Of a DNA stretch of 10,624 bases, positions 6,478 through 10,624 are shown in pieces. The DNA comes from Chloroflexota bacterium. Lineage in GTDB: Bacteria > Chloroflexota > Anaerolineae > Anaerolineales > Villigracilaceae. The position numbers and the translations under genes are program-made. How positions within the stretch are numbered: position 1 is the stretch's first letter; every line of letters starts with the position of its first letter. The notes below the pieces were generated by a model. The model made no database searches. It was given only the letters and a program-made list of their open reading frames with translations, and was not told the origin of the DNA. The stretch lies in the NCBI GenBank assembly GCA_021796315.1, contig JAJYOH010000164.1:1-10624 (forward strand). Direction: 5' to 3'.

Positions 6478-9302
6478 CGGCTAGCCTCCTGAAGGGAGAA
6501 AGTGGAATTCTTCCCGTTATGTATGTTCCTAAAGCTGCGCATAATAGCCTTGCGAATCCACTCGATGGAATATAACACAAGTGCATTCAATCCCAACCCG
6601 AGCCACATCCAGGCAGGCAGGGGAGCGTGGTTGAATATCCTGGCGAGGAACGGGATGTAAATGATACCGATGATTCCTAATAGCTCGATCAAAATCCCAA
6701 TTAATAAATATTTGTTGCTCAGCCAGCCAAGATAAGAACTGCGGGTGCGATCCGATCGGCACGCGAACGCATTCCCAACTTGCGATGTCACCACGCCAGC
6801 GTGATAGAGGGTTGCAGCTAAAATGACCGTTTCATTGAAAGGCAGGAACAACTTGAAGTTCTCAGGCACCGGTAGTTGGAAAATAAATGGCAGTCCGATT
6901 TCTCCGGCATGACCGGAAATAATAAACACGGCTAGAAAGCCAGCGAAACATAAAGCCGCTTCGATTGCCCCGAGCCAAAATGCACGCGATAACAGACCAC
7001 GATCCAGCAATGGCTGGCTGCGCGGGCGCGGCGGACGTTTCATCACATCTGGCTCAGGTTTTTCCATGCCGAGCGCCAGTGCGGGGAACATATCCGTGCC
7101 GAGGTCTATCGCCAAAATTTGGCGCACACTCAAGGCCAGCGGCATCAATGGGAAATTTGCTGTGACGATGAACGGCATTAATTCGGGGATATTGCTCGAA
7201 AAAATATACGTGATGAACTTGCGGATATTGTCGTACACGCCGCGCCCTTCTTCGATCGCGGCGGTAATTGCGCCAAAATCATCCTGCGTCAAAATAATAT
7301 CGGCGGCTTCCTTCGCCACATCCGTGCCGACGATCCCCATCGAAATGCCGACATCCGCTTTGCGGAGAGCAGGCGCGTCATTAACGCCGTCCCCTGTAAC
7401 TGCCACAACTTCACCGCGTTGCTGAAAGGCAGAGACGAGTCTCATTTTATGTTCGGGAGCCATGCGGGCAAAGAGCACTTCCTTGTCGAGCAAATCCTGC
7501 AAGGCAACATCCGATAGTTCATCCAATTCCGCGCCCGTCAATATGATGGAGTTTGGTGTGGTCAACATTCCTACGCGCCGCGCCAGCGACTCGGCGGTCA
7601 GACCATAATCGCCTGTGATCATCACAATGCGAATATTGGCTTCACGACAAGTCTGGACTGCTTTTTCCACTTGTGGACGCGGCGGGTCCATCATGGCCAT
7701 TAGGCCAAGGAATGTCAAATCCTGTTCGATGCCTTCGGCAGTGTAAGCGCCCGTGCGCGCAGGCAGGTCCCGCCGCGCCAGAGCCAGTACGCGCAATGCG
7801 CCGCGCGCGTAATCATCGTTGATGCCCATGATTTCTGTACGCAGTTGATTTGTAAGAGGTCTGACCTCGTTGTTTACCAATATCTTTGTGCAAAGCTGTA
7901 ACACCTCGCGCGGCGAACCTTTGACAAATGCAATCTCATGATCCACTTCACGATGGATCGTTGTCATTCGTTTGCGGCGTGCGTCAAAAGGAATTTCATG
8001 CACACGCGGAAGGATGCGATTGACCGCCTCTTCCAAAATCCCACCTTTCATCGCCGCGACTTTCAACGCGGCCTCGGTCTGGTCACCAAGGCTTGTCCAG
8101 CCCGGATGCTCCATCGAAGGCGGATTGATGCGCGCATTATTGCAGCCTGAAGCCACCTCCAGCAAGCTCAGCAGATCTTTCTCCCAAGTCTGTCCTTTCG
8201 GATCTGGCAAAAAATTTCCCTGCGGCTCATACCCGACGCCCGGCACTTTGATGCGGCGATGCGCCACCCAGATGTCTCGCACCGTCATTTGATTCTGTGT
8301 CAACGTGCCGCTTTTGTCAGTGCAGATGACGGACACCTGGCCGAGTTTTTCCACCGTTGACAATTTCTTCGCCAGCACGCCTCTTTGCGCGAGACGTTGA
8401 ACGGCCGCTGCTAAAGAGAGCGTTAACGTGGCGATGAGCCCTTCGGGTATCACGGCGACGACGATGCCGAGCGCCAGTAGAGTCACTTCCTTGACAGGGA
8501 GGCCGAGGGAGAAATATCCAACCACGACGACAATTGCGCCAATTCCCAAAGCTATCCAGGCGGTGACCTTGCTAAGCCGATTCAGTTCCTTCTGAAACGG
8601 AGTCGGCTCCTCGGTGATGGATTGGGTTAGGTGGGCAATCCGTCCAAACTGGGTGGACATTCCCGTAGCGGTAACAACCGCCCGTCCAGTTCCCGAAGCG
8701 ATGGATGTCCCCGCGAAAATCAAATTGGGCTGATCCAGTTCGCTGATCCCGGTCTGAGATGAAGGGTCAGCTGTTTTGCGCGCGGGAATTGCTTCGCCCG
8801 TCAAGGTCGAGTTGTTCGCCCGCAATCCATATTCTTCGATGACACGCGCATCGGCCGAAATGTTATCTCCCTCTGCAAGAATCAAAATATCGCCTGGAAC
8901 AACGCCACTGGATGGAATGTTACTTTCGATGTTCGCGCGAATAACATGGGCGAAGGATGGCAGAATCTCGCTCAACTTTTCGATGGCCTGCTCGGCGCGA
9001 TACTCGCGCCAGAAGGAAAAGCCCGTGTTTACAACGATGATGATCCAGATGATCAACGCGAGCACTACGTCGCGCTGAAATAACGCGGCCAGACCAACGA
9101 TGAGCAAAACCAGCGCAGGCGGATGCGCAAGCTCCTGAAGCAATTTTTCCCAGACAGGTTCCTTCTTTTGCTTCGACAGAATATTGTGACCGTAAAGCGA
9201 CAGACGCGCTTCAGCCTCCGCGTTCGAGAGGCCAGCGGGGGATGTCTCGAGCGCCTCATATACTTTTGGTACGCGCAGGCTGTAGATCGGAGTGGTTGTC
9301 AT
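6474..9302 (-). CDS. P2-type cation-transporting ATPase, Na+,K+-ATPase-like (P2C)
   Basis: An ATP-driven cation pump of the cytoplasmic membrane, 942 residues from the ATG at 9302. In order it has the N-terminal domain and M1-M2, actuator loop TLTGEA (168-171), M4 PEGLIATLT (286-289), phosphorylated D329 in ICTDKSGTLT, KGSP (461-464), TGD (563-565), hinge TGDGVND (636-642) and M5-M10. M5 YIFSSNIPE (699-707) and M6 IDLGTDM (732-738) match Na+,K+-ATPase, not SERCA (SSNVGE, VNLVTD). By eye, Y699, S703, N704, E707, D733, T736, D737, Q841 and E873 occupy cation-site positions, and Asn844 replaces the M8 Asp. Oddities are Ser in DKSGT (normally DKTGT) and Ala in TGEA (normally TGES). A TTG at 9308 is an alternative start; neither has an SD. 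No beta subunit gene is visible. Direction and ions are inferred. Confidence 0.93.
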   Translation of the reverse strand: MTTTPIYSLRVPKVYEALETSPAGLSNAEAEARLSLYGHNILSKQKKEPVWEKLLQELAHPPALVLLIVGLAALFQRDVVLALIIWIIIVVNTGFSFWREYRAEQAIEKLSEILPSFAHVIRANIESNIPSSGVVPGDILILAEGDNISADARVIEEYGLRANNSTLTGEAIPARKTADPSSQTGISELDQPNLIFAGTSIASGTGRAVVTATGMSTQFGRIAHLTQSITEEPTPFQKELNRLSKVTAWIALGIGAIVVVVGYFSLGLPVKEVTLLALGIVVAVIPEGLIATLTLSLAAAVQRLAQRGVLAKKLSTVEKLGQVSVICTDKSGTLTQNQMTVRDIWVAHRRIKVPGVGYEPQGNFLPDPKGQTWEKDLLSLLEVASGCNNARINPPSMEHPGWTSLGDQTEAALKVAAMKGGILEEAVNRILPRVHEIPFDARRKRMTTIHREVDHEIAFVKGSPREVLQLCTKILVNNEVRPLTNQLRTEIMGINDDYARGALRVLALARRDLPARTGAYTAEGIEQDLTFLGLMAMMDPPRPQVEKAVQTCREANIRIVMITGDYGLTAESLARRVGMLTTPNSIILTGAELDELSDVALQDLLDKEVLFARMAPEHKMRLVSAFQQRGEVVAVTGDGVNDAPALRKADVGISMGIVGTDVAKEAADIILTQDDFGAITAAIEEGRGVYDNIRKFITYIFSSNIPELMPFIVTANFPLMPLALSVRQILAIDLGTDMFPALALGMEKPEPDVMKRPPRPRSQPLLDRGLLSRAFWLGAIEAALCFAGFLAVFIISGHAGEIGLPFIFQLPVPENFKLFLPFNETVILAATLYHAGVVTSQVGNAFACRSDRTRSSYLGWLSNKYLLIGILIELLGIIGIIYIPFLARIFNHAPLPAWMWLGLGLNALVLYSIEWIRKAIMRSFRNIHNGKNSTFSLQEASR

Positions 9303-9308
9303 TGTCAA

Positions 9309-9356
9309 GATAATAGGTGACAGTCGCTTTGCGAAATGACTGTCACCAAGAGTTCG
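9309..9356 (-). promoter_or_regulatory. Inverted repeat between permease and ATPase genes
   Basis: The 10-bp arms GGTGACAGTC (9316-9325) and GACTGTCACC (9338-9347) are perfect and flank a 12-bp spacer. In RNA this is a stable hairpin ending 13 bases before the ATPase ATG. On the minus strand TATTAT (9310-9315), a five-of-six -10 match, follows the repeat and would start transcription about one base before the ATG, although no -35 is evident. The repeat could be an operator, an attenuator or processing hairpin, or a dispersed palindromic repeat. Confidence 0.5.
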
Positions 9357-10624
9357 CTATTCTTCTTTTTCACCCGGGGCGGTTTCTTTTGGCGCGCCGC
9401 CAGCTTTCGGCGCAGGATGATCGAGGTATTGTTCGAGCAGCGAGGGCGCTTCGGGGTGATCCACATGCAAAGCATGGTTATAGTCGCCTGCGAAGGCAGG
9501 TTTTTCTCGGATGGGATGACGAATGCCAAACATGTCAAAGAAACGGGCGAAACTACTCAATACCGAATAACGATATTCCTGCATTTTGAGGGATTGCCAC
9601 TCGACGATAGAAGCCATCGCACCTTGAACGCGCGCCTTTTCGCGCACGATGCGATGGATCTGTACCGGTTCACGGAAACCAGCCGGGGAAATCAGAACCG
9701 CATTGGCAACCAATACCAGGATACTGAATGAGATCAAGACGACCCAACCGCCTTCCTGCCATTTGCCCACGATCTGTCCGACAAAGACGAAGCCCGATAA
9801 TACGCCAGCAGCCCCGGCGGCAAAGGCTCCCCAAGTGCGCTTCCTACCGGTGAAATTCTGGAGGATATGTTTGCGGACTGCGAAGCCCATCATCATGATC
9901 GGCATAAAGACGCCAATGCCGTAATAAGGCACACCCGCCGATGTATTTCCGCGAATGAGGAATGTGATGATGATGACCACCACGAAAGCAATTGTCACCG
10001 AACGGGTGAATGTGCCGCGTTTGTCGCGATAGACAATGAGCTCTGGAATCTCACCCATGGCCACATCGCGCCATTCAGTGGCTTGCAAGTCTTGAAAGGC
10101 AGTCATTGATGCGGCGGTCAACAAACCGACCGCCAGGATTTGATAAGCCCAATAAAGAATGAATCCTCCAGGAATCTGGTCAAAGCCAATGGAAGCCAGA
10201 TTGCCCACAAGCGAACGTCCCAATGTTCCATCAAACACATTGAAGTGATAAGAGAAATAAGCAAGGAATGTCGTGGTTATTCCGCCATAGAACAGGAAGG
10301 AGGTTTGTACCATGCGGCCAATCCCTGCTTTGCCGCTGTAATATTCCCATAATCCCTTCAGTTTCGGCATTTGTTTTTTGCCCCATTTCACTAGGGCAAA
10401 ATCCTCGTTCTTCAAGAATTGAATGCCATTGGACATGGCTTCCAAACCAGAGAGAGCTACAAGTCCTTTCATGGATGCGGTCAACATGTGATATGCCGCC
10501 TGCCACAAACTCGCTGATTGATATTGTTCGGCATATACAACAGGTGCTACGCCGCGCGCTTTGGCAAGGAAAAGTCCAATCGCCATCACAATGGTCATCA
10601 GAACAAAAACGCCCAATGGTACAT
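9357..10624 (-). CDS. APC-superfamily permease, KimA/YdaO-like, 3' part (5' end outside window)
   Basis: An integral membrane transporter; 421 residues are visible up to TAG, and the frame stays open through the right edge. About eight hydrophobic segments are present. The stretches VALSGLEAMSNG, FIIRG-like RGNTSAGVPYYGIGVF and WQEGGWVVLI resemble the TGxEAxSNG, KGNT..PLYAIGVF and HGAW.VL patterns of the KimA (YdaO) family, which imports K+ with protons in Bacillus subtilis and is controlled by c-di-AMP. After the last helix (ending near residue 318) comes a cytosolic tail of about 100 residues. Its end is rich in Pro, Ala, Lys and Glu and lacks the universal-stress-like domain I would expect in KimA. 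Other COG0531 members transport amino acids. The K+ assignment rests on the resemblance plus the downstream RCK genes, so it is inference. Confidence 0.8.
   Translation of the reverse strand, partial: VPLGVFVLMTIVMAIGLFLAKARGVAPVVYAEQYQSASLWQAAYHMLTASMKGLVALSGLEAMSNGIQFLKNEDFALVKWGKKQMPKLKGLWEYYSGKAGIGRMVQTSFLFYGGITTTFLAYFSYHFNVFDGTLGRSLVGNLASIGFDQIPGGFILYWAYQILAVGLLTAASMTAFQDLQATEWRDVAMGEIPELIVYRDKRGTFTRSVTIAFVVVIIITFLIRGNTSAGVPYYGIGVFMPIMMMGFAVRKHILQNFTGRKRTWGAFAAGAAGVLSGFVFVGQIVGKWQEGGWVVLISFSILVLVANAVLISPAGFREPVQIHRIVREKARVQGAMASIVEWQSLKMQEYRYSVLSSFARFFDMFGIRHPIREKPAFAGDYNHALHVDHPEAPSLLEQYLDHPAPKAGGAPKETAPGEKEE

Noticed and set aside
6474..9302. Annotation as a SERCA-like Ca2+-ATPase
   Set aside because: M4, M5 and M6 motifs fit Na+,K+-ATPase (PEGLIAT, SNIPE, IDLGTD) rather than SERCA (PEGLPAV, SNVGE, VNLVTD).
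9336..9731. 131-codon open frame on the + strand opposite the permease 3' end
   Set aside because: It is antisense to the permease coding region, with low-complexity composition and no SD.
1..10624. CRISPR arrays, insertion sequences or prophage remnants
   Set aside because: No spaced direct repeats, transposase-like ORFs or phage-like genes were found on either strand.

Overview
The window looks like chromosomal DNA of a Gram-positive-like or Chloroflexota (Anaerolineae-type) bacterium. That placement is inferred from the style of the cyclophilin, the tandem TrkA-type proteins and the mid-range GC content; no marker gene proves it. Coding is dense, with short gaps and purine-rich Shine-Dalgarno (SD) sequences. 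I see no insertion sequences, prophage genes or CRISPR arrays.

Left block (1-2945, + strand): four closely spaced genes that probably form one transcription unit. They are the 3' part of uridine kinase, a cyclophilin peptidyl-prolyl isomerase, a small VTT/YqaA-like membrane protein and an M20 metallo-dipeptidase. They look like housekeeping functions without an obvious shared pathway.

Middle block (2969-4997): glnS (glutaminyl-tRNA synthetase) lies on the - strand, convergent with the dipeptidase gene. A 254-bp divergent spacer follows, and then tRNA-Gln(CUG), the cognate tRNA, on the + strand. The spacer holds hairpins in the glnS leader, two promoter candidates for the + strand, and a three-codon ORF with a near-perfect ribosome binding site. 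A 32-nt perfect palindrome starts at the last base of the tRNA and probably ends transcription.

Right block (5144-10624, all - strand, read from the right edge leftwards): a cation-transport operon. The order is a KimA/YdaO-like APC-superfamily permease (5' end outside the window), a P-type ATPase, and two tandem RCK (TrkA N+C) proteins. The ATPase's ion-binding helices match animal Na+,K+-ATPase (P2C) much better than Ca2+-ATPase. The ATPase and RCK genes are tightly coupled (a 4-bp ATGA overlap, then a 2-bp gap with the SD inside the preceding gene). A permease next to two TrkA-type proteins resembles the mycobacterial ceoB/ceoC neighbourhood; a Na+,K+-ATPase-like pump between them is the unusual part. 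My inference is a self-contained K+/Na+ homeostasis module: permease for uptake, pump for exchange or extrusion, RCK proteins as nucleotide/ligand sensors. A 10-bp inverted repeat sits just upstream of the ATPase start, where no SD is visible, and may separate its expression from that of the permease.
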